DNA of 64,000 bases. Origin: Sphagnum compactum. Lineage: Eukaryota; Bryophyta; Sphagnopsida; Sphagnales. The DNA lies in NCBI GenBank assembly GCA_965153455.1, contig OZ234504.1, positions 12,152,001 through 12,216,000 of the forward strand, read 5' to 3'. Within the stretch, counting starts at the first letter, position 1, and every line of letters starts with the position of its first letter. A program made the translations under genes and the position numbers. The notes beneath the pieces were generated by a model, which was given only the letters and a program-made list of their open reading frames with translations, ran no database searches and was not told where the DNA came from. Below are positions 12,127 to 24,080 of the stretch, piece by piece.

Positions 12127-14756
12127 CAGCCTTGTAAATTTGTGCGTTCACACAAATCAAACAAAATAAGCTAATTTGTGCACACCGCTTCGGTCAAAAT
12201 TGTGCGTCCATGGATCTTTAGGATTGTGACGCCCCTGGGGCAAGAAAGTGTCGTTTATTATTGTGACGCATGGATGGGCGACGTTTGGCGCTTATAGGAT
12301 CGAAATCTGATGCATCTGCTTACACTGGAATATTCCCTCCAGCGTCAGATTGGTCATGAATGAACAATTGTCGTCCTTTTCCATTTCAAAATGGAGAAAT
12401 TTGATTTGATCAATGTCATGTTCGGGACCGCTGTCGCCAGCCCGCCGTAAAATTGGTGCAACCATTTGAAAAGGATGTCGATCTTGTCCCACGCCTCATT
12501 GAAAGACACCGTGTGCTTGTACGAGTCGATGATCTACTTTATGTGCTAGTCGTTGTTGTACCGCCTGATCAGGTTGCGTTGCTTGGCCTCAATCTCGTCG
12601 ATCTTCTCTTCGGACCAGAAGCGATCAAGACAGGGTCGATACACGTTTAACACGTCCGAGATGAAATGTCGTGGCACCACCTTGACAAGCTCATGCGACA
12701 CAACAAGCAGCGGTTTGAGTTCGTTTGCATTGTTATTGTTGTCTTGCTCAGCCTTCACGCAGTCACATTCGGCGACAATTAACATGGCAAACCGAGCAAT
12801 CTGCAGCACCACGTTCTTTTGGTTGTCCTTGTTGAGGCCCGCGTAGCACTCCTAGCTGAACGACCCCTAATCTTTAACGTGCTCGATGATGTGCTGGTAC
12901 TCAACGCACCAATCGCAGTCAACATAGAACTTGTTTTTAGTGTCTTCGTCATCGTCATCAATCTCGATGATGCCCTTGACTTTGAACATACCGATCAACA
13001 GGTCCTTGAGGAGCCTGATCTTGATCATCATCAATCGGTTCTACAGCTGGACGACGGTTTTATTGATTTCGCTGATCGTTGGCACGACGGCGAGCGTGAT
13101 CGCCCACCACTAGGTCGATGGCGACTCGAAGTGCACATGGGCATCCGTGTGCTCGACGATTTGGCACCGACGTGAGATGTAAAACTTGAACGTGTCGTTG
13201 AGGTGCGCCCACCGATTCGTCTTATTTGGGCACATCTCGCTGTTCATATCCATGATGAGCTTCTCCTGGCGATGTAGATGCATGCACCACTTGTAGACGA
13301 CCTCAATCCATTGCCCATCTTGAGGCAGGGGAACTGCGTTCTTGATGACAATGTCAATCTGATGCGACATGCACTAGATGCGCAACATTGGGAACTCGAC
13401 GTCTTACTTGAGGCGAGTCACGATTCCATGATGGCATCCAGTCATTGTGCTCTTGCCATCGGTCAACACGAACACAAGCTTGGCACGCTAGATCGCCATT
13501 GCGCCGCTCAGCGCATCCAGGAAGCAGGTTATCAGGTTGAAAATGTTCTCGACAATGTGCCGCTCGAACATTGGGATGGTGACCAAGTGCAGATTTGACA
13601 GGACGCTGCTGACATAGATGCAGATGCGCTTGTCGGAGAACGAATTACTACGATGCGTGCTGCCATCCCCAGCGACCAAAAACACCTAGACCGATGGGTG
13701 CGGCAACAGATCTACGATCTTGTTCAGGTTCATGGTGATTAGAGCGCGAATGTATTGGCTGATGTTATGATTGTTGATGCCGCCCAGCTTCTGCACTTTA
13801 AGGCAGTCCTTGGCATGATGGATCGCTGCAGCGATCTGTCGGAACGACGTGCCGCACCCGATGTAGTCGATTGTTAAGAAGGAGCGCGTGCTGTTCGAGA
13901 CGTCGACGGTGTACATCTCATTGTCCTCATCAAGCTTGAAGAGCTTCATCACATTGCGCTTCAAAGCGATCTTCTTCTCTGCCTTCTTGCAAATCCATTC
14001 CATGTTCATGTGGTGGTCCTCCTCGTCCTCGTTGTCGACCTATTCAACACCGGCAAAGATTTGATTGTTGTCGCGGTAGAATAGCTCCTTGATGATGACG
14101 TCGACAATTGGCAACGAGATAGTGAAGCGGATGGCGTCCTGGCTGGTGTTAATGTACATGTGCATTGTGTTTGCGCGCTTGACCTTGTTGTCGAAGTACG
14201 CCTTCTTGCTGTCGACAAAAAGCTCATTGTACTCCTCCCATGTTTCGGCATGTTGTTTTAGGTGCGACAGATAGTGTTGCTTGATGAATGGCGCTTTGAA
14301 GATATGAATATTGTCGGCCGGCTTGCGCTTGTGACTCGCCGGCCCAACATCCTGGCCACGATACACGCAAAACATGCAATGCACGCCCGTCACGACCGAC
14401 ATATTGCCTTTCTCTTCAAGCTCGACAATCTCAAGGCCAAACTCCAGCACATGCTTGTGTTGGAACAACGTAGTGCGTTTGGTCGACTTAGACATGGCGA
14501 TAGCACGAACCGGTCTGCCATCTGAGACCTCCACATACTCACACGCACTACTGCGGCCTTCTTAGAATGCCTAGAAGTACGAAAATGTTCCCAGAGCCCA
14601 AAAAATACATGCGGTGGCGTGACATGCATTTCTTGTCGCCCTGCTGCCACCTCGGACACACACTGCGCGCATATGTCTTATTTTGTGCGTTGTTGCTGCC
14701 CTTATTTGGTGCATTTTGTGCGTCTAAAAATAAAACGCACAAATTTATGATGCCTG
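12127..14756 (-). mobile_element. hAT-superfamily DNA transposon with terminal inverted repeats
   Basis: The left end (12127) reads CAGCCTTGTAAATTTGTGCG. The reverse complement of the right end (14756) reads CAGGCATCATAAATTTGTGCG. Both start CAG, as usual for hAT ends, and share TAAATTTGTGCG. Extra TTGTGCG motifs lie just inside each end (about 12141, 12200, 14684 and 14717), like subterminal transposase-binding sites. The element is visibly richer in G+C and CpG than its surroundings. Flanking octamers (GTGTATGC left; TTATACAT one base out on the right) agree poorly, mostly differing by transitions, so a target-site duplication is only possible. It sits inside the gypsy relic. Confidence 0.8.
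12292..14488 (-). pseudogene. hAT transposase, nearly full length, broken by stops
   Basis: One minus-strand frame runs from 14488 (or 14534) almost to the end. The N-terminus has a BED-like zinc finger (CMFC ... HYLSHLKQH). Catalytic-core motifs follow: AGDGSTH near 13660, NLHLVTIPMFERH near 13590, VLTDGKSTMTG near 13460 and HQIDIVIKN near 13365, then NKTNRWAHL near 13230. The C-terminal dimerisation part is near 12445-12300 (YGGLATAVPN, LTLEGIFQCKQ). The frame is cut by ten in-frame stops (ending at 14040, 13686, 13488, 13404, 13374, 13110, 12867, 12852, 12546 and 12534) and by one single-base loss near 12388. Two stops occur where this family, as I remember it, has tryptophan, fitting TGG-to-TAG decay. 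It is non-functional now. I associate this protein type with Phytophthora genomes, from memory and without a search. Confidence 0.8.
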
Positions 14757-16880
14757 GTTATACATGACTATGTTATCATGTTTCATGTACATGATTAAGT
14801 GAAATAGGCATCATTATAGGGTCAATTTAATCAATTGCCTTGTCACAATGTGAGGCTTGCTATTGGATTTCACATGCATAAGCTTGAAGGGTGGGGACCA
14901 CTAATGTTATTAGTTTATCAAACTCTGACTTGGAATTGTTCACATTGTACCAAACATCTTTTGAACACCCACATTTTGATCAATTGATTGCTCAACATTT
15001 GATTTTGATTCATTTGCATTGAATAGCTCCAACATGATAACATTCATAACTATAATCACATAAACAATTTGATGTTGTTTGTTTGTTTTCTAAAACAACT
15101 TTTAATTGTTACTTGATGAGGAATTATCAAAATCACCCGTGTCCAAGTAAACATCACTATTAGAAGAAACCATGGAACACAAGAAAAAACCCTAAAAAAC
15201 CTTTAAAAGAAACCTTAAAAGAAACCTAAAAAAAGGCGAGAACTAAATGAAAACCCTTAATAATGAAAAAGCAAAAACACAAGGTAAACACTAGAAAAGA
15301 AAGAAACAAGAAGAAAAGAAAAAGCCTAACCAAAAAAAAAGAAAAGAAAAAAAAACCCTTTAAAAAAAAAACCAACAAAAAAAAGAATTAATGAAACAAG
15401 TGAAAATCAAAGGGACTCCCACAAATGAAAATGGGAAAATAAAAAAGAAATATAGAATGAAAGAGCCCACTTATATAGTTCCATCCAAAAAAAACTTTTA
15501 AAATCATTCTATCTAGTCAGAAAGCAAACCATAAAATAACTTTGTAATGAAAAAAGAAAATGCCCAAAAACAAAAAAAAGTTTCAAAGAAGTGCCTCAAG
15601 TTTACCTTAAAATAAAATAAAATGTAAAAAACAATGTGAAAAAAAAAGGTTCAAAGATATGCCTCAAGTTTACCTTTTAAAAAAAAAAAGTTTCAAAAAA
15701 GTCGATTAAGAGTGCCTTCAAGAAAAAACAAGTGCCGAAAAAAAAAGTTTAAAATCTTATTTCACCCCCTATTATCAGCATTGGTCTCCAGTTTCATGAT
15801 TTCATCACTAGACATGTAGACATGGGGACTTTCTGAATAACTTAAAATCGGGGATGAAACTGGGACAGAGTGAGAGAAAGTATGAGACTGGTGAGGACTT
15901 TACAGATGACTTTAGTAGGAAAATCTTTGAAATTCTAAACTTAAAATCAACCTGTCCTCTTTTCCACATATGAGTGTTCATTTCTTATGAAAAATTGGTT
16001 GTCTTTGTTATTAATTTTTTTTTAAAAATTATGTTAATCAACATCCTATTCTAAAAAGAAAGACATCTACTAAAAAAACTTGCATGACATATTGCAAAAT
16101 AATTTTATAGGGACCTTGTCCAAACAAGATATACTTGCACCGCCATATTCACAAAAAATAATTCTCACAAAAATTAGATTAATTTGAACACACTTAACTA
16201 AGATGTAATTAAAACATATTATTTATTTATGTTTTGAAATTCAATTAAAATAATAAAATTCCATACCCACAAAACCATGCATGAGGTCCCTCATTTTGGG
16301 AAAGCCTGCACCATCTAGCTTTTTAGAGCAACTACACTCCTACCCACTATTTAGGCCTCTACTACTGGGTTTAGGAATTTGACAAGGGCCCTTGCTTTTT
16401 CACACTTATATAGGCAAATTTTGAAATTGCCCTTTAAGAGTGATAGGGAGCCTTGATTAGTTGTTTTTTTGTTTGACATGCAACTTTAAAAAATGTTTCT
16501 CACATGGAGATTATATGAATGAACGAAATGAACAAATCATGACTTGCAAGAAAACACCACAATAATTGAAGTCAAACATGATTTCAATAAAAAAAAAACA
16601 CTTGATGGTATGTAGAGCCTCAAAAAGCAAATCCTATCCTCTTATAAACAAGTTCAAACCCATTGTCACTATATTTGTCCAATGCTAACACATCATCTTG
16701 AACGAAATAAATTCAATTAGTTCTATAAGTGAAGAAAGATTGACAGTTTGCATTGTCATGGACCACAACATGTGCAAAATCAGAATTGTCCAACAAACCA
16801 TACCTACCAGTCATTAGCATATCTAACATACCCAAGAATAAGATTATATTCAAAAACTTCCGATAGTGAGCCAGAGGTAG
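14757..16880. other. Intergenic; A-rich block
   Basis: No gene is recognised, and I could not find the rest of the gypsy polymerase here. From about 15180 to 15760 the plus strand is very A-rich, with repeated AAAAGAAACC/AAAACCC words and a duplicated (A/G)TGCCTCAAGTTTACCTT phrase near 15592 and 15660. This looks like low-complexity drift rather than coding sequence. Confidence 0.4.
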
Positions 16881-16881
16881 A

Positions 16882-17322
16882 AGGCCTCAAATTTGTGCAT
16901 TTTGTGCATTAGGTGTGACACATATGCAAAATGCACTTGTAAGATGCTGGATATGTCTTGCACCATGCCCAGGCTCAGGTTTTGGGAAATCATGCTTCTT
17001 TGCTTTGAGCTGCCGAAATGTTTTGCATGTCATTTCGATGCAATGGGTACGAAGGATGATTTGGGTGAAAATGTCGCCACATTTTGAGTGATTGTTTTCT
17101 GAAGCTACCATATTTTGACAATGGTTCTTGAAGGTTGCCAAAGCATAGCAGGATTCTTAAAATTTCCCGCTGTCCTCTCTGAGCTATAACCCAATTTGGC
17201 TCATTCCTCTTGAGGATGATTGCCACTGCGACTACATCACAAAATTGAAAAAAACAAACCCTGACTTTGATCACTACACAACTAATTAACATATTTCAGA
17301 ACTTTACTGCACAATTTATAAT
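16882..17322. mobile_element. Possible small relative of the hAT element
   Basis: The left side reads GGCCTCAAATTTGTGCATT. The right side reads ACTGCACAATTTATAATTGCCA. These resemble the ends of the 12127-14756 element (GGC..T(C)ATAAATTTGTGC). The roughly 440-bp interval has no transposase and would be a non-autonomous derivative. The matching words are short and AT-rich, so chance is a real alternative. The interval also contains copy 2 of the A-tailed repeat. Confidence 0.25.
17190..17254 (+). repeat. Interspersed repeat with A-rich 3' end, copy 2
   Basis: CCCAATTTGGCTCATTCCTC, then GAGGATGATTGCCACTGC and CATCACAAAATTGAAAAAAA, match copies 1 and 3. Upstream, a CCATATTTTGA word is also shared with copy 1, suggesting the element extends further 5'. 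Confidence 0.55.
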
Positions 17323-17866
17323 TGCCATATCTCAAACAGGGTTGAAACTTGAAAGTGCTGATGAGTAGCTACAATAGTTTGGTTGAGTGGGTTGTATTTA
17401 ACAAGGTTCATAAGAGGCCTTGATCTTTATTAAATTGGTGTTTTACATTTGGAGAATGATCTGCAACCCTTATTGATAGCCAGTAGAAATATTGGGGTTT
17501 AGGGTTCTCGGATGAATCAAGGAGGATCTAGAGGACTTATATTGCTAAGAGTTACATCGCACTATCACAGGTGCTCTTCTGGATGCATGTTGAGTAGGTT
17601 CCAATGGGTCATGATCAAATGGCATGGAACTGAAGGAGGCATCCAAGGTGAATTTTCAGGTCAGGTTGCAAAAGGTATACATCAAGTATACAGTCATACA
17701 ATCAGTTGTGATGGGTGGATTTCATTTGTGCACCAAAGAAATTTTCCATTGTGAAACTGATTGATCCTCCGCTGGGATCAAGTGGGGTTGAAGGTTCGAA
17801 ATTTGCCACACATCAGGCAGAAGCAGGGTTGGTACCTGATGAGCATTTCATGAAGATTAGTGTGGC

Positions 17867-20800
17867 TCAGCAAGTCACAGACTGGAAGCCAATTTGACCA
17901 GCCTCAACGTCAAAAAGGATTAAGTGATCTTGCTGCTGGACGTTGCCTAAAATGCTGAGGCCAGAGCTACCAGCCATGGCTAGGCATTGAACACTGCCAG
18001 CATCGTTTGCATAAATAAAGAGATTCTCAGGTGCCAAATTGAAATCTGCATTGGTGAAGTGCAGCACTAAGCTGGGTAATGTTGCAGCATTCACTGCACC
18101 TCCAGTATTGAAACATAAATCCAGGCCATATTGTGATCCAGAAACAAGTGGATAAGTCAAAGCTGCACGGATGGCCTGTCCAATAGTCCACAATTCCACA
18201 ACAAAATAGACAGACAGTTAGTACTTGAGCATTAACCCCTAGAGTCAGTTCTATATAGCCTTGAGACTGTATGTGTTCATGAACTAGACCACATGCTTGT
18301 ACTTTGGGACAAATAGTGGAGTATCTCTGAATTCAACTATGGGCAGATTACATGAAGATGCCTCTGTATTGACACATGATTTGAAACATCCATAAATCAG
18401 CTCAGCTGCCTTGGACTGAGTTGCTTCCAAATTTGCTGTAACGGTTTAGGGTTCATAAGAGGCCACCAATCTTTGTTATACTACGACTCTCCAAGCCATT
18501 GGTGCTCTAGTTCACTGATGGTTTTAGTGGGAATATTAAGAGAATGAGAGAAGGCATTACCGTCAGTACTGCATTATATGCATCTGTGTCCAAATAAGTA
18601 ATAGTAGTTCCAGAGTCCACAATGATTCCACCAGTTCCAGCAGCATCGATGGCAAAGCTTCCATCCGGGTAGTCCACAGCTGTACCTGCAACACTTACAC
18701 CTTCCAGACCTACGTAGTAATAAGTTGGGTTGGCGGCATTGCGCACAATGGGCGTGTATGCAAGTCCTCCTGATGTGACGGCCCCATCTCCAAAGATCAA
18801 TGGACTGGTGTTTGGACTGTTATAGTTCACAAGGCAGTAAGAGAATTTCTCGCTCACTGTAGTACTGAGCTGAGATATGAGTGAAAGAGGACCTTGTCCC
18901 AATCCCAGTAGTCCACCTGCAGGTGAAAAACTGCCCATGTTGGTGTGACCGCATCCAAACCCTATGTCAGGGATGCTGCCTGAACCCAAAGTCACTGTAT
19001 CTGTGGCAAAATTCCCATTTGTTACTGATCCATCTCCGTAACCATACTCGTATTCGCAGCCACTTCCACAGCTCACAACTTGAATATCCTGGAACAAACC
19101 ACGGGTAACCAACATAGTTGGTGCACAAAAGTCAGTCTTATTAGATCAACTTTCATGCAGCCTGCACCTCAAAAGCAAGCTTGTCAAGACTTTGGAGTTG
19201 AATAGAGCTCATTGCTTGTACCATGTTTTGATGTAGTAGAAACCAGTGTTTTAATTTTTGAAGAACCATCAATTCTGGCTCTTCAACTATTTTAGAATCA
19301 AAGAACCATCAGTTCTGGTTCTTTGAAAAAACTTAAACAACTGGCGCTTTTCATGAAAGAACAGGCAAAGAACCAGAATTGGCCAAAAAATGGCCATCGT
19401 GCACGATGATAAATCTAAGTTAGATGAGTAATAATTGAGTGGGATTCTCTGTAAACACTTGGATGAAAATACTCTGGAAGAATTCACAACCATTTTGGCC
19501 CCAACAGACATTGCGTACCCAAAAAATAGATGTAAATTTCAGGCTCTAACATTCCTTTGTGTTTTAAGCATTGTGTTATAATCTACACAAAACTATTGAC
19601 TAAAGGTGGAGGACATAACAAGAAATTAAGGCATGCCTACAAAGGCAAGAAGAGTAAAGGAAAGCAAAAGGGAGAAGTAATCTAACACTACCAACTTCAT
19701 GAAGACTTAAATCACTTTGGAACTCATCGCATTCATGGGTGAGTTGAAGGCTAGAAGATAGAAGTGCAATAAGACCCTCTTGCTTAGACTGATGAACTCA
19801 CCTGTAACTGCGCACAGATGGGTACCCAAATGCTCTTCCAGAGCATGGATGGGCCACAAATGCAAATGTCTAGAACAATGTTCAGACCTGAACATTGGCC
19901 CAACATTTCCACCTCTTTCACAATGGGATGGAGCTAGAGTGGGGTTCTGAGTGGAGGCTAGGAAAGAAGAAATCCAGATAAATTTGTTATTGCCATAATG
20001 ACTAAAACCAAATTTACAAACTTTCCAAAAGTGGCTCAAGGGAGTTTTTCTATAGAATTACTGGACTAGAGTTCAATTTATGTGGCCACATCTATATTTG
20101 GTGATTAATTAAGCTCCTGAGTTCTGACTCATGTTCTGTCCTTTCAACAATCATGGGATTAGTGGATGGAAATGTGTTTTTGTATCATCTAGATACAGTT
20201 ACCAATATAAAATGTATCACTATTGAAATAAAGTTTCTTCACCCAACACACATAGCAGATTGTCACATCCTTTTGCTATCCATTTAAATGCACAATCAGT
20301 AACTACAAACACTGCAGCAAACCCAATTGACGAAGTCCACCTTCTTTGTGAACACGATGTAATTGTTAGCTGTTTAAGCCCATCACCTTGAAATTAGTGC
20401 AAGTAGCAACCTTGGAATTTACTTTATTTGGCTATGTACAATATAATTCCCCAAGTTGCACTAGGTTTGCAATGGAGATTCTTCTAGACTCCAGGCGGAA
20501 TTGAATTTCAGTTTCTTATCATGAAGATATGTGTTAATATTTGAAAGTAGATATAACAAAGTGCACAAGTAACTTGCAAGAACCCTGTCTGTACATAGCT
20601 ATTACATGGTAGGCTGTTACTTCACTCAAGATAACGAAGAAAACAAATTCAGACCAGCAGATCCAGCAATCCCATTGCCCTGAAAAAGAAATCTTCAAGC
20701 TTACACACAACCCCATTCTGCTAAACATTGGAAACAATGGTCCCGTTCTACCATTTTCATTGGTCCTCTCAAATTCTCACAAACCTATCAACCGTTATTA

Positions 20801-23737
20801 GACATTGAGTTGTAGTCCACTCAAGATAATTAAGAAAAATAAAAATAGACCACCAACATCTAAATTTTTAAAAACTGTTGTTTTAGACAGTTCGAAAAAA
20901 AAAAAGGGGGTCAAAAATGGAATCGGTGTGCCAGGGTGACCCAGCACCCACCAGCGATGGTGTGTGGACAGGAAAACCCTTTTTCATTGTATTTCTATAT
21001 CCCATAATTAACCCACACGGCCAGAGTGGTTAGTTATGTACCAACCATAGTTAGATGCATCTACCTACCTAGTAGCCCACCAAGTACGTTACATAATAAA
21101 CTCTTGCTCTCCCAACCTACTTAAATATGGTACCTTCTCACATACATAGGTCTAGTGTAGAAGGGTAGTTTACAGGATAGGCCTGATACAAAGATTCCAC
21201 CTTGGTAATTGAACCACAACTGGGTGGGTGCAGGGAACTGACTAACCCTATATTGATCCAGAAAGATGGGCCCAATTTCCCCTCGTAGCTCCTACCCCCC
21301 TTTTTTTTTTTGGGTTTCCTCTTGGGATCTAAGCCGTGGTACCAACTTTTGTTGCAAAGAAAGAAGGAACTTCACATGATCTAAGAAAACATGTTATAAG
21401 TACACTACTTTCTTTTGCAACAAAGTTGGTGCACATGGCTCATGAAAGTGAAAGTACCCACGTGGTAGAGTCTAGAGAGAGAGACACACACACACACACT
21501 AGTCCTGGCTTAATATACATCTTAATATAGCTGGCCACAATTTCCTAGATCTTGGGTGATGCTGAATCTTGAGCCTTTTTGGTTGGCGACAAAATTCACC
21601 TTATTTTTTACACATGTATAATAATACTACTGGATGCTCTTTCAAGACCCAAACAAACCCAAAAGAAAAAAAAGAGGTTCGTTGAAGGTGGTTGTTGTTG
21701 ATCATGCCATAATTCTTGACCAAGAGCTGTCACGCTGAAGAGTCCTAGAGGCAGTAGATCAGAAGGTATACTTGCTGGAGTACTCTAGTGACCGGCCATT
21801 AATAAACTAGTTTCTCAACTTCAAGGATTGAAGTAGAACTCAAAGTTGAGTAAATTCATGGCCACCAGCCATCACAATGTAATGAATGGAAACTTAATGA
21901 TTGAAGGAAATATGCGTTCACCAGCACCACACTCATAAGTGGGGGCTACATCCATTCAGAAGAACCTATGTCGGCGAAGATCAACTAGAAATATAAGATA
22001 GGAGTCTAGGAGCATTAGTACACTCAGCAGAGTCTAAATTGTTCGTCATGTAAGGTTGAATTCATGGGTTGTAAACTTGTACATATTGCATGATCTTTGT
22101 TTTTCTTAACCTCTGGACACCAATAGATTAAGATCACAAGCACGGGATGCAAGTGATTCAATTACCAGGCTTGCAGAAACTGACAATCAAAAGCCTCGAG
22201 ATGCGTCAAATTGCAGCATTAAATTGGCTAAATGGTTGATTCACAGCTCCATATATATACATACATGTACATGCAGGTGGTTATTCTAAAGTCTGCACGC
22301 TACTCTTCAGTTGAATCTGGTTAGGCACTCACCCAAAACGTCTGTACAAGATGCTTACAATTGCAACACTACAAGAAGAGAATGTGATTCCTCTCACACA
22401 AAAAGCCACTCATGACACATGTACATGAGGTAAACTTTGTGGATTCATTCATTACAAGGTACAATATGCGATGTCTATTGTGGCATATGTTACATTAAAA
22501 GGACAATTTGGCATTAGTTAATGACAGATATATAACAATTGTAATCTGTGCCATCACCTAATGTCATATTGTCCTTTTAATGTAATATATATGTTGGGAA
22601 TTGAATACAAACTTACACAAATTTGAAGGAGTGCAGCTCTGCTTCATGCGGTTTGGAGCAATTAGTTCAAATATAGTAGTTCTTATATAGTACTAGCTCA
22701 GATTCAAGAGAGAGAATTTGGTATTTGGAAGAGGAGGGGGAATGAATATTCAGGGAGCTAACTGCAGTTGGGTTGGTGAAGATGGTTCATACCTGGCACA
22801 AACCGTTGCCACAATTGAGGCCTTGGTAGGTGGATGAAAGGGAGGGGTTGAAGGCGTTGCCAGTTTGCGGATAACAAGAAGTGCAAGGCAAGCACTGAGT
22901 CCATAACAAATCACTTCCTGTGTCCACAATCGCAGTGAAGGTTTGTGGAGGCGTCCCCAGTGCAATCTGCGTCAGGTACTCTCCATTGCCTGCTGATACT
23001 GGGACGCTGTATTCCGCTGCTGCATCCAGCTGCTGCTGCTCCGGCTTTGCTGCTGCAGCCGCTGATCGACTACCGCGGGCTTGAATGGAGCGGAGAATTG
23101 AATCTCTGCGTTTGTTGCTCCTTTTCACCGCTTGCACTAATCTCTCGCCCATGCTCTTAGGCGCACTACTAGACTCCCCCAACAGAGACGAAGCTGGCAG
23201 CTGATCTCTGTGAACAAGCTCTGCTCTCAGCACCTGCACAGTAGTAACCATCATGCACCTTGCGTGTCATACTAGCTTAGTCTAGTATCAGCGCTAATTT
23301 GTGATTCACATATGATCAGCTGCAGCTCCCTTCATGAGCCAGCAAGCAAGCATAGTTGTTTTCAGGCACAGATGGTTTCCAACAGCTCTACAGCTTGAAG
23401 AAAACATGTCCAGAATTGCCAAACCTAATAAAAAAGGAATATTGATCCCATTAGCTAGAGCAAAACAAACTAGCAAATCTCTCCAAGTCGAGAACGGAAA
23501 AAAAGAATCAACAACAAGTAGTTATAGGACTAGCTAGTAGTAGATTGCAGCAGGTTTATATATGCGTACATGGCTTGCCAGATGACGATCTCCAGCAGTT
23601 CCAGCTTGCAAATTCTCATGCACGGTACTCTCAGAGTTATAGTGACGTTGATCAGCAGCAGCAGCAATTACAACTAGCATTAGAAGCACTTGAACCTGGA
23701 GCTGCAACACTACACCACGTTTTCCACTAATTCCCAT
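17867..23737 (-). CDS. Nepenthesin-type aspartic protease (family A1B), four exons
   Basis: Secreted or vacuolar acid endopeptidase; substrate unknown. Exons are 23737-23570, 23233-22793, 19088-18561 and 18175-17867 (TGA at 17869-17867). All introns are GT-AG and phase 0, giving 481 residues, normal for the family. Residues 1-30 look like a signal peptide (VLLMLVVIAAAA). A propeptide follows (RAELVHRD, then a basic stretch). The mature domain starts near GEYLTQIALGTPP, with first catalytic motif DTGS at about 160 and second DSGT at about 361. The cysteine-rich nepenthesin insert (WTQCLPCTSCYP ... CGNGLC), the flap region (YEYGYGDGS) and a final GFQSVTC are present. An in-frame ATG at 23824 is possible, but the one at 23737 places the hydrophobic core correctly. 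Intron 3 is 3.7 kb and repeat-filled. No break is seen; I expect it to be functional. Confidence 0.93.
19255..19385 (+). repeat. AGAACCAG-rich repeat, copy in protease intron 3
   Basis: Contains AAGAACCATCAGTTCTGGTT, then CTTTGAAAAAACTTAAACAA, and TTTTCATGAAAGAACAGG before AAAGAACCAG. The same order of words is found reverse-complemented at 26100-26195. The unit starts and ends with inverted CTGGTTCTT/AAGAACCAG words, so it is probably a small MITE-like family. Confidence 0.6.
20927..21255. repeat. Possible degraded relative of the 56148-56516 MITE
   Basis: The left side has CCCAGCACCCACCAG..TGGTG. The right side, reversed, has TGCACCCACCCAG..TGGTT. The interior carries CTACCTACC and a TTAGTTATGTACCAACC-like segment recalling the interior of the element upstream of the Nit2-like gene. 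It lies in protease intron 3. The resemblance is partial. Confidence 0.35.
22481..22596. repeat. Long hairpin (about 50-bp arms) in protease intron 3
   Basis: The left arm runs through ACATTAAAAGGACAAT, then GGCATTAG and ATGACAGAT. The right arm is ATCTGTGCCAT, then CTAATGTCATATTGTCC and TTTTAATGT. They are close reverse complements around a 14-nt A/T loop at about 22531-22544. A short MITE is the likeliest explanation. As it lies within a transcribed intron it would also fold as RNA. Confidence 0.7.
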
Positions 23738-24080
23738 GTTCACAAAAGTCGGGCTGATCGAATTCCCTGAAGCTGCACGCCCCCAATTCAGCTTCCCACT
23801 TCTTGCAGTAAAATAAACTGGCAATTGGAAGCAATATCCAATATCTACAGGTTGAATCTATGCAGTCTAGATCAGACAATTTACTTGCCTGAGTTCAGGA
23901 GTTCTCTTCCAGGACATGGATCAACTTGGAACGGATCAGTCTCTGATCTAAGTCCTCATGTAGTGCTCTAGAATTTCTCACACAAGCTAAGCTAGCTAGC
24001 TAGACAGTCAGGGAACTTACTGGGCTCTACTTAAGCTCTGCACCTGCAAGCTCAGATTCCTCAGTGTTTGTACAAGAGAG
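23738..24080 (-). promoter_or_regulatory. 5' leader and promoter-proximal region of the protease gene
   Basis: This is the sequence directly upstream of the chosen start. It contains a GCTAGCTAGCTAG tract (about 23990-24002) and less A/T than the surrounding DNA, as expected for a leader. I could not point to a convincing TATA box or transcription start. An in-frame ATG at 23824 would lengthen the protein by 29 residues. Confidence 0.3.

Noticed and set aside
12453-13598. Long plus-strand open frames with high GC (65-118 codons)
   Set aside because: These are antisense shadows of the hAT transposase frame; the protein blocks are all on the minus strand.
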